Shown: in pieces, positions 9,701 to 23,192 of the stretch
Layout: each line of letters starts with the position of its first letter
Position numbering within the stretch: position 1 is the stretch's first letter
The notes under the pieces: generated by a model
Seen by the model: only the letters and a program-made list of their open reading frames with translations
Database searches by the model: none
Told to the model about the DNA's origin: nothing
Program-made: the position numbers and the translations under genes
Assembly (NCBI RefSeq): GCF_001949145.1
Contig: NW_019091441.1
Location: 632,057-696,056 of the forward strand
Length of the DNA stretch: 64,000 nt
DNA from: Acanthaster planci
Taxonomy: Eukaryota; Echinodermata; Asteroidea; Valvatida; Acanthasteridae
Direction: 5' to 3'

Positions 9701-12700
9701 AGGACAGGAGATGTCTGGTACTGGTACATGAGAATATGTCATGTGAAAACAATACGGTTCTGGTGATAACAATGTGATTAATGATGCAAACTCACAATGC
9801 ACAACATCCTATCTTCGTGCATGTATATCAGTAGGCCTACATGTAATGTGCAGTGCACTGATATCTGATGACTTCTTATACAAAATAAAATGAGATTGAA
9901 AAATACAGCTTATGCAAAGTAAACGTTATACGTATGATTTGTAGGCCTACCATGTACATGTACAATCCAAACAGAGCGAACCGTGATTATCAAATTTCCA
10001 CCCCCCCCCCAAAAATCAATTTGAAACCTTCAAGACAGAAAAACGATACCCCTTTTAACAGAGTACTGAGTGCTGTGTATCATATTTCCTTAAAAATAAT
10101 GCCATTACTTCTCGTACAGTTTTGTTTTATGAGTTTTGCTTGTTACTCGTACATACATGTACTATGGTACAGGTATTAAAAACAATTTATGTCTTTTAAT
10201 ACATATATACCACTAGCTTCTGTGTACTAAAAATAAAACTGTGTACTGTGAACGTACACATGTAATGGAAAAAGAACCATGGATGACTGGAATATTATGT
10301 CAGTATAAAGTACATGTATCTGGATGAGAACAATAGTTTTCAATATACCGTTATTGTCAACTTCAATTAAATTTCCAAGTTCCTGGTAGATCACAAAAAT
10401 GAAAAGTCACAATTTTAACCAGTGAACAGTGTGTGGCATTTCTATATGATCATGCATTGTCACATTCACCTGTTATCGCACATACCAGTATCAGTCACAC
10501 ATGTCCTTCAAAATATGGTACATATACGATATTTTGAAAAGTCAGATGCTAAATAAGAAAAGAATTTGATTTGGTTATCAAAATAAATTTTGTTTAGATT
10601 AAATTGTCAGCATGATATAACTAATAATAAGAATATTTGATGCTTAACACAAATTACACTGAACCATATCACTATAATTTTGTCATGAATATGAAATTTC
10701 CTCCCCCCAGAAAAAAAAACTACAATCAAATACCTGCACGTTTAAATCTTTGCAATATTGATATATTGACTGTATTGTTTTCAAATTGGTAATTTCTCTT
10801 CTCAACCTGCTTTATCAAACAATATATACTGTATTCAAGGACTGGGTAGAATGAAGGAAACATTAGCTGCTCTGGTACTCCCATTATTTTATATTTAGCA
10901 TTTGATAACTATCCACCCTGAGTTGACATGCACCCTCATTGGCAAAGAGAACAGGCTGGTGGGAAGTTTTTTAACCAAGCTTTCATGCTCGGGTCTGGTG
11001 TACATGTGAATGCTGTACATTCACACATTTAAACGGCCTGCGTACTCATTGCATCCTGCACCAAGCACTCAAAAATGTGTGTGCATGTGATGGTTCTCAC
11101 CAAAAGACTGATTATGTAAAAGCATGCCTACTGTCGTTCCTGCTTGGAGTGGATACTGCATTACACATGCAATTTTCAAGAACAGCATAACATGCTCAGA
11201 CTTTAGCGCAGCAGTTGGTGTACATACCAGTATGTACATTTACATCTAGTAGTCTTCATATGCTCTAGATCAATGTACATGTACATGTACATACATGTGC
11301 ATTTCATCTACCAGTTCATGCATGTACATGTGCTAGTGCATGTACATGCTTGGGCATCTACCTGTGTACAACATTTACCACTACTGTTGTGTCTAATACA
11401 GAACGTACACAATGATAGTAATACACGCACCCAATTGCAGATCTTGTTGGATTACAGAAATATGCATTCATAAAAAAAAATGGCTTCATTTGAAAGAGAT
11501 ACTGTATATGTGGGGGATAAACAAGTGGCCTCACCCATACACAGTGGTCTCTGAGTCCCTTAATATCATTTACAGGTATGCCACACATGTACCAGTACTG
11601 CTACAGGCGTGTATCATGTTAAGAGCCGCATAAGGAATGAATTTTATAACAGAGAGTGATTTGAACATGGTTTGCCATGTTGACACCTCAGGTATAAAAT
11701 GGCTATGGGTTTGCAGAGGAATATCAAAATCAGTACCGAGACATGTACATCCAATGATGCTCAAAAAACCCCTACAAAATGCCAGGATTTCACTCTGAAC
11801 ATACATGTACATGTACATGTATATGTACAGTGTACATGTACATGTACTGTACTCAAGTGTTCCACTTAATGCCTAGCAGTAGCATTGTGCTCACTTGTAC
11901 AATGCACTCCAAATATTTGTAGCATGAAATTTCATATGAAGAGGTACATACAGTACATTTGAATAGCATGTGCTTCACATGATAATTTACACACATTCTC
12001 CACTGTTGGTGTGTGGACTGATCCCCACTTACATGAATCATAATAGTCACCATAGAAGGAGCACTCTACTCCACAATGTACTGATATGTGATTTGATAGG
12101 TAATTGATTTGATAAAGTAAAATGATAGTTTAAAAAATTTGCACTGTTGGAGCAAAAATTATCCATTGCAATACACTACCTCAAACCTGTTACCAAACAA
12201 CCAAAAAATCCAGAGAATTCCCTTTAAAGCTTCATTTGTTGATTTAGTGTACTTATTATAGTCGAGTAGGTAATGAGATCATAATGAGATCAGGTGACTA
12301 TCGTGACTGTAAGATTATCTCCCCCGAGAGACTGACAAACATTACTCTAGGTGAACTGTATGTACATGTACCAGTACAATGTAATATTGCTTTAAAACAT
12401 GGGGGCCTTGCAAATATATAGCACTGATTTGGGCAGGTTATACAGCTGTGCACGCATTAAGTTATTGCTTATTGTCTGACACAGTTTTGTACCAAAACAC
12501 ACATGTACATGTATATACACAGCCACATTATATTTTTTCCTCCTGAAATGACAGTGACGTATAATTTGCTGTTGGGAAGATCAACTTTCCCGCCACATCT
12601 AAACAAGCATCTTTGAATAATCCCTTTCAATTTTCAAAATCAACTCCAGATTGGTGCAAGGTGTCCCAACTAATGAATGAGCAATGATGCACGCAGGTGC

Positions 12701-13460
12701 CCCAACAGGAAGAGCTGCCAATTCAATTAATGTTCATTCCAGACTTGGCCCACATTCTCACAAAGCAGAGCATTACATGCCCAGATTATTTCCACAAATA
12801 TTTACCTCAGCCATTTTACACTGCCACAGACTCTCTTAATAATTAGGTCATAGATTCCTTTTAAGAGACAATCCCGAGCTGTGCGCAAGGAGCCATGCCT
12901 GTGTCCCCCCCCCTCAAGGCATTCCTATGCTGGCTATAATCACCCGGTATGCCATCTGCATCACGGAAGCTCCTGACTCCCATTTCAACAGGAGCTGCTG
13001 TAGTTTCAGAGTGATGTGGGAGCTGATTAAATTTTGGAATACCGGTAGTCTGGGTGAGAGAAACAGCAGGGGAAAAGAGAAAACTGGCGAGGGGGATGGA
13101 GGCACGACTAACACAGGCTTGGCACAAAAGCCCGAAGCAATCTTCCAGACAACTTTCCCTGAAATCCAATTACATGTAATAGTCCAATCAGTCTTGGCAA
13201 TATCCGATCTTAATTAGTGCAACTTGCTTGCTAGCGCAAACTGAGCCAATGTCATGTGCTACATTGTACATACAACATGTGACCCATTTATCAAGTGAGT
13301 ACCTACACGTATGTCAAGTTTATTGTCACAAAGAGAGACACCATCCTGGCTATAAGTGTAACTTTAAAAGTCTTACTATTTACAGTGCAAACTAACCTAA
13401 CATGAAAGAGTCAAGACCGATGCAATGAGACTAACATGTATGTAATCGAGTCTGTCCACA
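6721..13460. other. Gene-free AT-rich DNA with scattered ACATGT words
   Basis: No frame here shows recognisable protein similarity. Seen directly are many TACATGTA and ACATGT tracts, a poly-C run at about 10003-10013, and short GC-richer islands near 9500-9740 and 12880-13120 without identifiable domains. The frame at 8869-9309 (146 codons) lacks recognisable features and is treated as chance. Confidence 0.5.
11273..11350. repeat. ACATGT palindromic word cluster
   Basis: Overlapping TACATGTACATGTACAT-type tracts are interspersed with GCATGTACATGTGC. The cluster belongs to a window-wide family. Similar clusters lie at about 11798-11850, 16975-17000, 26985-27005, 36553-36632, 40700-40780, 41195-41300 and 43198-43215. 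The unit is self-complementary, so either strand can form small cruciforms. Confidence 0.8.
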
Positions 13461-16400
13461 CTGATGCATACAGGGTTCTCCCCAGGATTTTCAAAACTGT
13501 GGGGGTTTGCAATTGTGGTTTATCAACATTTTGGGAAGCCCTGGTGTGGGGTTCAGGGCCCACCCAAGGGCCCCGAAAATTTTTGGACTTTAGATGCTCT
13601 CAGCTGCATTTTAGAGTATTTCCTGGGCTTTTCAAGTACCTTTCTCATGAAAAAACAATGGGGGATTCAATGATTTTTTTAAAATTTTGGATATCAATAT
13701 TTTAACAAATGACCAGTTTTCCTTTCTGGACTACTAATTATAGGCACAAAAGGAGTCATTTCAAGTTTCAGACATGCAACAACATGTAGTGGCTGTGTTA
13801 ATCAATGATTTAAACACCCGTTTATTCAGCTTTAATTTAAATACATGCTTCAACCTTTGGTTTTTGCTGATCACACCTTAAACCATGAGCTCCATTCAGT
13901 TGTAAGGCAAAAAGATTACCTTAAAGGAATAAACAAATGTCATAAAAAAATATAAAACTATTTGGTCTTTAGGCTTATATAAATAAAACTTTAACAAAAT
14001 AGAAAAACTAAACAACAAGGCCTTTCTTGCACATCGGCAAGAAAGAATACCCGCTGCAGGTGGCTACTTTGTCTGCATTTGGGTTTCCCTCAGCACGGAC
14101 TGCAGATGTTATTGGCTCAAATAAAAGGAGCCCATCTTTGATTGAGTTTCTGCCATTATGCGCGAGACAAAACATGGTGAGATGGCAACAAGAAATATCA
14201 TCCCTGTCATACATGTAGATGCCATTAATACTGTTACAGAGGGCTACGGCTGCCCCCATGAAAAAAAAAACGTGTGTGGGGTCCATGTTGTAAGTTCTGC
14301 AAATGCTGTAGTATAAAATTGTAACCTTCATAAATGCGCTTCTGTAATTTCCTAGACCCTACTCAAGCTATCGTTACTTTTCTGTGGTAACAATCACTAT
14401 CAGTATCACGGAAGAAATATTTGACAGAAACAAAAGGCAAAATTTTACAGTTGGAAATTTGCATTACATGTCACACATACATGTACGTATCTTTTAGTGT
14501 GGACAGACCCAGTTATAAGTGATCACCAGTCCATGCACATTACTAGTAGACCCTTCAAGGTGATTGGTCTCAATTTTGTTTTTCAGTGTCAGTCCTCCAA
14601 ATGCTGGCAAAGTACAACCAGAAGGAGAGTCCAATTTAAATGACAAGATATACATGTAGGGGTAGCTCTCAAGACATTTGTTACCATTTCTTATTTCAGG
14701 CCACTTTTTCAATTACCGGTATAGAATTTAAAGTCAAATTTGCTCTGCATTGAGGAAATTACACAACTGAGCCAATGAATTTGTTTTCCCCAAGCCTTTC
14801 ATCTAGAAACATGAGTGGCACAACTGTGCAAGGTGTGCACATTTTGTTTCTCATAAGAGAGGGGAAAAAGGAAAAAAAGGGGAACATTCCGCTCGCCGGG
14901 GAATGGCACGCCATTGTTTATTTGGTTTAAAACTGAATCCAATTGATTCCCCTCCTTTCCCGTCACCAGCCTCTAAATGAGTGTTTGTCCAGGCCCACTG
15001 TCAAAACAGGCTGGCTGCTCCGCGACTTTTATGAGAATCTGCTCAAGTGACAGGCCCCTAATGCACCAAGTTCTTGGTCATGACTTTGGCATGGCCATGT
15101 GCAAAAAAGAGGCCAGTCACACGACGTACGGTACCGGTACAGGTGTACAGCAAGGGAACTAATAAAAAGAAAATCGATGACATGTGCACATCATCTGCTT
15201 TGAAAGGGAAAATTGCAGAAGGAATAAGATTCTCCCATTTCTGAAGTGGGCCTCAGTGACATCAACAATTTCTCAAAAAGTTGCAACCCTACAAACTTCC
15301 CCCACTACGTGCAATGATTATGCTGCACAGTACATGTACATACTGGTATGTTAAAGATTTTATTAAATAAAAGTTATAGTTTGGAACTAAATTCATGGAA
15401 TTAATTAAAGACCGAATTATATTCTCAACAATCTTAAAATGAATACACTGTGAATACTTTATTCATCAGTGTATAGGTCAACATAAAAGACATTTTGTAC
15501 TACAACAATAATGTGCAATGAGAATGCAGATAATGGACCAAGCCAAAGGGCTTATTGGTGCCAGACCCCTCATCACTTTAAACATACCAGTATGATACCA
15601 GGATTTGTTTAAGGCCCTTTATTGTGCATTTTATTCCCATTCATATATCATCTTCATATAAAAAAAGGTAAAACCAAGTTGAAAATTTGTATCTTCCAAC
15701 GATTTAGTTTAGCAATATTTTGTGACACACTCATCTAACTGTAGCTGTGATCCTATAACATCTACTAATACTCGTATCGAAAGTGGGCACTTGGCAGATA
15801 CATGTACTATTTGGTTCAGTGGTGCCGCTGTTAAGTGATAATCTACAAAATTCAGACTCACTGGTAGTATTGCGCATGCCCACATAATGAGAATTAGAGT
15901 CAATAAAATAGGAGCCAAAATTTAATATGAAACCAGAGAAGTGTTTAAATCCAGCAACATGTTATAGTCTTATCAGCAATTTAAATCTGCCCATCCGATT
16001 GGCATTCAACATTTGGGTACACTGACTGAGGTACCGGTACGTATGAAAAAGTTTTTAAAATGCATGCAAAGAAGTACCGGTACATGTATATCAGAAAATA
16101 CTCTTCTTATCTCAATACACAATTCACATCCCATCAAGTTATTACAGGTATACACTGTTCATGTATGATACATACCAATATTACATACATATTCGCGTAC
16201 ATGTCCATGTACCGGTTTAGACTACACCATATAAATGTGTGGGAAACTGACAATCGTTTAAAGATGTACATGAAATAAACAAAATAAAATTTGCTCTATT
16301 TTGAATAATACCCAGCATGTTATGCTAAAAAATATGTAGTCCAATTTTTACCAGTGGTTTCATAGCATAGGAAATGCTGCCATTCAACTTGATACCAATG

Positions 16401-18198
16401 ACGCACCAGTTTATATGTTCAGCAGCATCCAGAGCTATGCACAACCCATCCACTCAGGAGCCTTTCATACTGGAACAGAAGGAAAGATAATTGCCTACAA
16501 ATCCAGTTGACCGAAAACAAATCCGTCATGGTTGGCCTCAGCAAGCCAGCCACTGCGTGATCCTGTTTGTGAAATTAAACACTGCCAGCCTCTGGTCTAC
16601 ATTTCTGTGGGGACCCTGATCCAGTTATTGCAAGCATCTCTTGTGGACCAGTAATCCTATCATCAGCACTGCACATTATGGTGACGACTGAAACAGGAAA
16701 CTAAAGATGCTCTGTGAGAAATGCTGCAGAATATCAGCATTTTGGAGACAAGTTTCACATGTTCACAAGAATTCACATCATTCTTTAATAATTTCAATTT
16801 GCTTTTTGTTGTTTTCTTTTTTCCTTTACATCATGATACTTGTACATGTATGAATGAATGCATGTTAAGAATTTTGATGTTTTTTTTTTCTTCTTTTTTT
16901 CTCCATACATCACACATGTGCATTATGTACATGTATGTATGATTTCACTAGTTCTATGTTTTGGGGTAACATACAGTACATGTACATACATGTACATGTA
17001 AAAACCATCAAAGCTCAAAGCTAATTGAAAAAAATGGAAAATGCCACCGTGATCGTTATTATTCCTTTGAAAAGTCCATGCCAATAAAAGTGTAAAATGT
17101 CAGGGAAATTAAATATATTTGATCCTCCCTAGTCTCATCAAAGATGCAAAGGTATAATATCTCTCTTGCACCTACTAGTATGCCACCTCAGTTGTCAAAA
17201 GTGATTCATGAATTTTTCCCTTCATTTACTTTTTGCAATCAGCCAACAGGCAGTTTATGTGACATTGGAAAAGATTAAACCAATAAAAAAAAAAATGAGC
17301 CTCAACTGCACATTTATCTACATGTAGCCCCACTAGGGCTTACTAGAGAGTATATTGGCCTGCAGTTTTAACGCTAAAAGATCAAACACTTGGTCTTGAC
17401 ATACATTTACATGTACGACCCAGATGATAATATAAAGGGACATAAGGCACCATGTCCAGTTTCCTCATGGGGATGGTTCATTTACTAGTCCTACTTTAGT
17501 TAGTAGATTATGAAAGTCCAGTATTCATAGTAATAGATGTACATTTACTTTACCACCTTACATGTAAATGTATGTACCGACACCGGTAACATTTCAAAGT
17601 GGTACACTTCAAAGTTTCTGGAAACAAAGCTGCATGATTAAATCACATACAGATTACAATCACATGACAGCTAAACAGCTCACAATGAGTAAAATAATGT
17701 GACCTGTCACGACAACATGAGAGTAAAGTCACATCGCACTCTTTCCTAGTTTGAGGGTTCAAAGTCATATTGAAGTGGAGGTCAATTTGGGGGGTTTGTA
17801 ATATTTGGAAAGAGTACCCCGTCTCCTATTTAATTCCACATATTTCACAGAATCACATATTTAAAAATGTCATTTTCTCAGCAATTCTGACAATAGCATT
17901 ATTCGTGCCTGGTCTAAAATGGTGAAACAATGTCAGGAACAAAGACACAAAGCTGCCAGAATAATGCCGCTTTGTTACTTTATACTTTTACCCTAAGTTT
18001 TGCATGTACATATTGGAAAGCACTTTTTCTGCTGAATTAAAAAATACCAATGTCTCAGTTTTTGAAAATTCTGATTTTCAGCTCATTTTGTGGTGACAGG
18101 TCAAATTTAATCCTCTTTTGAATATTTCATAAACCTGATAGAGAATCTTAAATGTACATGTAGAGGAAGACTAGTCCCCGATCAGGGACCACAGATCA
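13461..18198. other. Gene-free intronic DNA
   Basis: No gene or bounded element is supported in this stretch. It holds a CAGGGTTCTCCCCAGG-type sequence at about 13469, homopolymer runs, and many TACATGTA/ACCGGTA words (for example 16076-16090 and 16975-17000). Confidence 0.45.
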
Positions 18199-18283
18199 AA
18201 AATGCTCCATCACTATAGAAAACATTGCTCTCTGTAGGTTGAACCTACAGAGGGCAATGCGTACTATAGTGATGGAGCATTTT
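18199..18283. repeat. Near-perfect 42-bp-arm hairpin with 1-nt centre
   Basis: Arms 18199-18240 and 18242-18283 are inverse copies centred on G18241. Of 42 pairs, 38 are Watson-Crick, one is a T/G wobble and three are mismatches clustered at 18219-18222. The outer arm is AAAATGCTCCATCACTATAG. With no spacer it cannot be a typical miRNA precursor loop. A foldback MITE or a recent palindromic insertion is more likely. Confidence 0.9.
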
Positions 18284-18847
18284 ATATCAACCTGGTTAAT
18301 ATGAACAGATCACTGGCTTCCACTCACACTGACAACAATCACGCTCAGCGTCAGACAGTCTTAACAAATGCGTAATAAAGCAGAGGCACAATCACGAATC
18401 AACTTGCTGGTAAACTACTGTAGAAGCCAGTGCAACTGCAGCAAAACCAGGACAATATGGTCCAACTTGTCTAACAGCCATGTTTAACCACTTGCTGCCG
18501 GGTGGTTTGAAAGTTTTCAAAATTCTTCAAAAATTCATCATTTCAATTAATGGACGTTTACACCCACACGAATTACTGCCTGGTGGCCACTCTAGTCTGA
18601 CAGACAAAATCTATTGACGCCCGAGTATTTCAGCCAGGCCTGCTACCTTGTAAAAAGAGCCCAGATTGTGCGGTGTTACATAATAGTCTCTTGTTCATGA
18701 ACCTGGCACAGTGCGCTGCTGACCCCTTTTCAATAGGGGCCATATTAGCATGCAGCAGTGCTGTGTGGCTCATCGCTGCGGTGGTGGTATACTGTTTCAA
18801 AACAAGGCTGGAGTATCTCCGAGTACGATCTTTTGTTACAAGGCCCA

Positions 18848-18930
18848 GTTCCGTTTGTCCGATTTCGGAGACCCCAGCCATGCGTATAAACACACGGTGT
18901 ACGAAACCGGGCTCCCCGGCAGGAAGCAGG
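18848..18930. repeat. Dispersed repeat, copy 1
   Basis: This segment shares about 80 bp with 57715-57795 in the same orientation, including TTTGTCCGATTT, GGAGACC and CCATGCGTATAAA. In both places one plus-strand frame gives similar residues around LSDFGD and HAYK. Two copies are too few to name a family; a SINE or MITE fragment is possible. Confidence 0.6.
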
Positions 18931-19495
18931 TAGTACATGTATCAGCACATGTACATAGGCATACAGTATACACACAGTTAGAAGCATCTGAATTTAAAAT
19001 TGTTGAATATTCTCATACTGATTCTCCTGTATGGTATTCCATTCACAGAACTGTGGGAGGCAAAACGCTACCAACAAAAGGGAAGGACATCAAGGCAGAT
19101 TGTGTGGAAGCAATCTACCGGTGCACACACAAATGACATTAAATCTAACATATGCCACTCATTAACAATCCATGCCCATGCCATGCACAACCGTAATGTT
19201 CTCTCTATCCTAAAGGTACATGTACATAAACACCTTTCGCAATTTGCTGTTTGTTTGATATGAGGAAATCCATAACCATGCACGCACTGTTTGTGTTTTT
19301 GCTATGATTACAACCAAATTCTTTAAATTCCTCTATTTGGTTTCATATTCTTCAATACTCAGTTACATAATTTCCAGTTTCAATGTTCTTTTTGAAACAA
19401 GGTTACTATTTCTAATACTTCTACAAGCTTACTGAAACTTTCAATGTCTGTATCTCCTTCGCCTGGTATACAAATTCCAAGAGAATATGGGTGAT

Positions 19496-19647
19496 TCACA
19501 AGAGTGCCCCTCCAAGAGTTTGCAACATGTTGGCAAATCACAATGCGCGAAATCTGTCGACCCTTTCCAAATGCACACTAGGAAGACAGATTTTGAGCAT
19601 TATGATTGGTCAGTTGGTTGCAAACTCTTCAAGGCACACTATTGTGA
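19496..19647. repeat. 152-bp inverted-repeat (MITE-like) element
   Basis: The left arm begins TCACAAGAGTG and includes CAAGAGTTTGCAAC and CAAATCACAATGC. The right arm is its inverse (GTTGCAAACTCTTC and CACTATTGTGA). The arms are about 50 bp long with scattered mismatches. No target duplication was identified, and no transposase is encoded. Confidence 0.7.
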
Positions 19648-20015
19648 AACGCCATATTGAAACATTCTGAAGTTATCGGCTGAATGATTGGTCTCAGGAT
19701 TTATTTCAAACAAAGCAATACCACAACAGTGTCTGTATGGGGAGTATGCAAACACTGCCGGCATTTGTAACAAGTCCCTGTTTCCATTTCTGATTTGTAA
19801 ACCCCATAGAATGGTTGGCATGGTTGTGAGATATCCCCAGCAAAAGTATCTTATGTGCAAATTGACATCTGTGACTTTCTGTGACTTATTTTTCCCTCAA
19901 AACTGTTGGATCCCACACATCTGGTTCCATCACTGATTGTGACCTTGTATAATCAAATAGCACCTACGATATCCATCATGCTGCAAATTTGATTCAATTG
20001 CAAATGCGTTTAACC

Positions 20016-20062
20016 CTAACCCTCCTCAATCCTTCACCTGTTGGAGGACTGAGGAGGGTTAG
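20016..20062. repeat. 18-bp-stem hairpin with telomere-like CCCTAACCCT
   Basis: Arms CTAACCCTCCTCAATCCT (20016-20033) and its inverse at 20045-20062 pair with one mismatch around an 11-nt loop. The left arm sits in TAACCCTAACCCT, which resembles the animal telomere word but has too few copies to be an interstitial telomere. Confidence 0.8.
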
Positions 20063-21832
20063 TTAATGTACGTATGTTGTAAGTCCTTCAATACCACCGA
20101 AATCAAAATAACCCTCCCTCCATGCACATGTGATGGAACTGTCCCTCAACAGTGTCCAAGTTGCATACATCTTGCTTTCACAGACATGTACATGTACACG
20201 AATACTGAATAACAAGCAAAACATGCAGGTGTAATTTGTGACCAATCACTAGACTCAGAGAATTGATCAGGTAAATGGTTGTGTGCATGTCTGGGCTACT
20301 ACGAGAAAGAGAAACTTGGCTGGGAGTGAAGACATTGTGTCATCTCTGTAATGTGCACTGTGTGGCATTTTCCCACTCTCTAACCTGTCTAATTTCATTT
20401 GCAGTGTTAATTTTGAATCATATACATACATAATAACATCACTTGTAGGTGACACTGCTAATCAGAAAATGCTACGAAGCACATACATGTACATTAATAC
20501 ATGTAAATGTTCACAGGTGTCCATGTACACGTATCTGACGTAAATCAGAAATATGAACACAGAAATGGGCCCTGAGTATGAAAAAATGACATCCTGGACA
20601 GCTGAAGAAATCAAGGGATAGTTTTCCAATTCCAGGTTATTCAAAGTGGACTTAGAATGTGCAACGTAAGGAACCACTGTTTTGTAAATTTAACCTGAAA
20701 AAGTCCCACGTGGTGAACAAGGCTTTAGTATGGACACTGCCATCAGCATCTCTTCTGCTCAGAGCATTCCCAGACATAAACCCATCATCAGCAGCCTGGG
20801 TTAAACTAAACAGACCTTTCTCTGAGACCACTGAGAGAAACAGCAACTACAAGATGATAAAGGATCCCACTGCAGATGGCCCAGCTTCTATGCTGCATTC
20901 AACTGCTTTCTCAGAAAAATGAACTCCCTTGTTTAGGTCTGGTGAGTGACTCCATCAAGTACCTCGTTTTGTCTACTACTGCAGAGAACTGCCAATGGCT
21001 TTGTGCCATTCCAGGCACTGTGTTGGAATGGAATTCCCTTGAAAGTGCTTTAGGAGGTGAAGTAACAGCCGGATAAGCTGGATTTCACAAGAAATTAGTC
21101 AACTGTTGCCATGCACAGGAAGCATGCCTGTAAATGGTTTTACATGAATGGGACTTAAAGTAAATCCTGAAATACTCCCGAAACATGCAGCTTCAGCAGT
21201 TTCAGCAGTACACATACAGTGCCAGATGTTTTGGGGAGGAATTCGGAAGTAGAATTTTTTCAATCTCTTTTCAAAGCAAATTCATGTCAATGTCTCAAAC
21301 AAAAGACCCCACTGCAGTGAGGTGAAAATTTTGGAGTCCTTTTAATACCTTGAAGAATAAAACATTAAATCCAAGTGCTTCATAATATGCATCCCTTATC
21401 TTGCGTCAAAAGTCTGGAGATCTCTCTTTTTCATGAGACCTGATGCAAACACTTTGTTAAAAATGATTAACATGTAGTTGGTATAATGTATGCTTCCTGC
21501 AGCCATTGTAAGGAGCCATTCAATTATTTTAGTTTTAACTTTCAAATTTTTTTTGAAAGTTTTTTGACCCCCCACCCACACCCACTTTCAATTTTCCTTC
21601 AGTATTATACACAGACCATACATGATGGCGGCCATGTTTAATGTCACACCACAATCCCACATACATGTACAAATTCCTGTTACAATGTTCCCTGATATAA
21701 CGTTCTTCTCTTTTTCTCATGCCAGGCTATTCTCCCATTGATTGTGTACATTTAACTTTCTTAACAGTGCTCTTGTTTACAGCCTTTTCAAGTCCAAGTA
21801 TCACCTCCCTGATAAAAACATGCAAATTATTG

Positions 21833-21999
21833 CAGGGCAGGAACTTCGTTCTGGAAAGGGCAAGGCAATTTTCTCATTTGCAAAGGGCACTTGTATTTGA
21901 AAATTAACTTGTCTATGGGGCACTTCAATGAGCATTGAGGCACAGACCGGGGGCATCATCAAGGCCCTTGCCTCTGATGCCTCACTGAAGTTCCTGCCG
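21833..21999. mobile_element. 167-bp MITE with GGCAGGAACTTC terminal repeats
   Basis: The left end, CAGGGCAGGAACTTC, mirrors the right end, GAAGTTCCTGCCG. Subterminal GGGCAAGGCA mirrors TTGCCTCTGATGCC only in part. The hexamer TTATTG flanks both ends directly (21827-21832 and 22000-22005). The CAGGG-type terminus is compatible with a hAT-derived non-autonomous element. Confidence 0.6.
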
Positions 22000-22063
22000 T
22001 TATTGACGTGACATTTTTTTGTATTATGCAGCAGTGCATCAGCTGAAAGTGGCTACCTTCATG

Positions 22064-22125
22064 GACCAGCCATAGCTCCGTGGGTCAAGCGTTGGTCCAA
22101 CAGAAATCAGGGTTCACTGGACGGC
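22064..22125 (+). repeat. tRNA-like SINE or tRNA-pseudogene remnant
   Basis: The segment carries TAGCTCCGTGGG at 22073-22084, close to a Pol III A box (TRGCNNAGTGG). After AAGCGTTGGTCCAACA it has GGTTCACTGG at 22111-22120, close to a B box (GGTTCRANNCC). Box spacing and the anticodon-stem-like GTTGGTCCAAC resemble tRNA-derived SINE heads. The tail is not defined, and the B box lacks the conserved GA-CC. It is unlikely to be a functional tRNA. Confidence 0.45.
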
Positions 22126-23041
22126 TGAAAAAACGTGCAATGAGACTTCAACATGGAAACATGAAATCTGAAAAATACCTATGAACCGGTATGAAGAGCG
22201 ATTTAATTTTGTGACCTAACTCACATATAGTTCTGAAGTTTTTTATCGTTTCATGTTATCAGGCTGTGGAGGTTTCGAATGTATTATGTTGTCACAGGGG
22301 TCACTGGCTCCCAGCCATTTCATGTCATTCTTGCTTTTTCTAGTGGTAGGAACCAGTTTACCATGAATGCTTCACCTAGTGTGCTTCCACCACACAACTT
22401 GAGTAGTGCAAGTTGCTTCACATTTGCGGGAAAGCCTGTAGAGTTTGCAAAGTACCAATTATGACGGCCATTTTATACATGTGTTTGACACTATACACCC
22501 TCATCTACACATACATGTACACAAGTATTTATGGAAAGATTCAAGTTAGATGGCACGTACATGTGTTCACTGTCGGATTATGTTTTACGGTGCAAGTGCA
22601 CATGTGCATGGATTTTACCTGGTTACATTGGTTTCAGCACTGCTCAGATAACGTAAAATAAGCTCGATACCTACATGTAGTTATTACAAGTACATGTATG
22701 TAGAGTGCATGAACAGGAATCTGTCTCATGTAGCACATAGTAACAATCCACCCTGCGGTCCTTGTAATTTAAGATTCAAATGGGTGAACAATCCAGTGGT
22801 AAAAGCAACTGGTGATCAATGCCTGCAGTGTGAAAACTGATTGAGCGCACATGGTACCCTGCTGCATGACCACTACAAATGCCTGGCTTCCAAATCTAAT
22901 GAAAAACCGTCTTCACCCATAGAGTTTCACGCATACAGTATATGGCGCACAGGTCAGTCTATCCGAAACACAGAACGAAGTAGAAAGGAATGTGCTTACA
23001 GAACGCTGGAACAGCGTGTAGTTCACACAAGTATGGTGGCC

Positions 23042-23192
23042 CTGAAGGGACATACAAATTCACGAATTGTCACGAATATTTTTGGGACATCCTGAATATT
23101 TTTCAGGCATGTCATGAACAAATTCACTAGTCGCACACTTTGTCACAAATATTTTTCCCGTAGACTAGTCGCGAATGTCATTGTCCCTTCAG
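23042..23192. mobile_element. 151-bp inverted-repeat element, CTGAAGGGACA ends
   Basis: The left end, CTGAAGGGACATACAAATTC, is mirrored by the right end, GAATGTCATTGTCCCTTCAG. The interior contains repeated CACGAAT/CACAAATATTTTT words in both halves. No target duplication was seen, and no protein is encoded. Confidence 0.65.

Noticed and set aside
13469-13640. CAGGGTTCTCCCCAGG sequence as the left end of a hAT-like element
   Set aside because: The start resembles known transposon termini, but no matching right end or target duplication was found, so no element can be bounded.
18199-18283. microRNA precursor
   Set aside because: The stem is long, but the loop is a single base, which a normal Dicer/Drosha precursor would not have. 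Small-RNA data would be needed to revive this.
20011-20062. Interstitial telomere repeat (CCCTAACCCT)
   Set aside because: There are only about two telomere-like words, and they belong to a hairpin with CCTCCTCA, not to an array.
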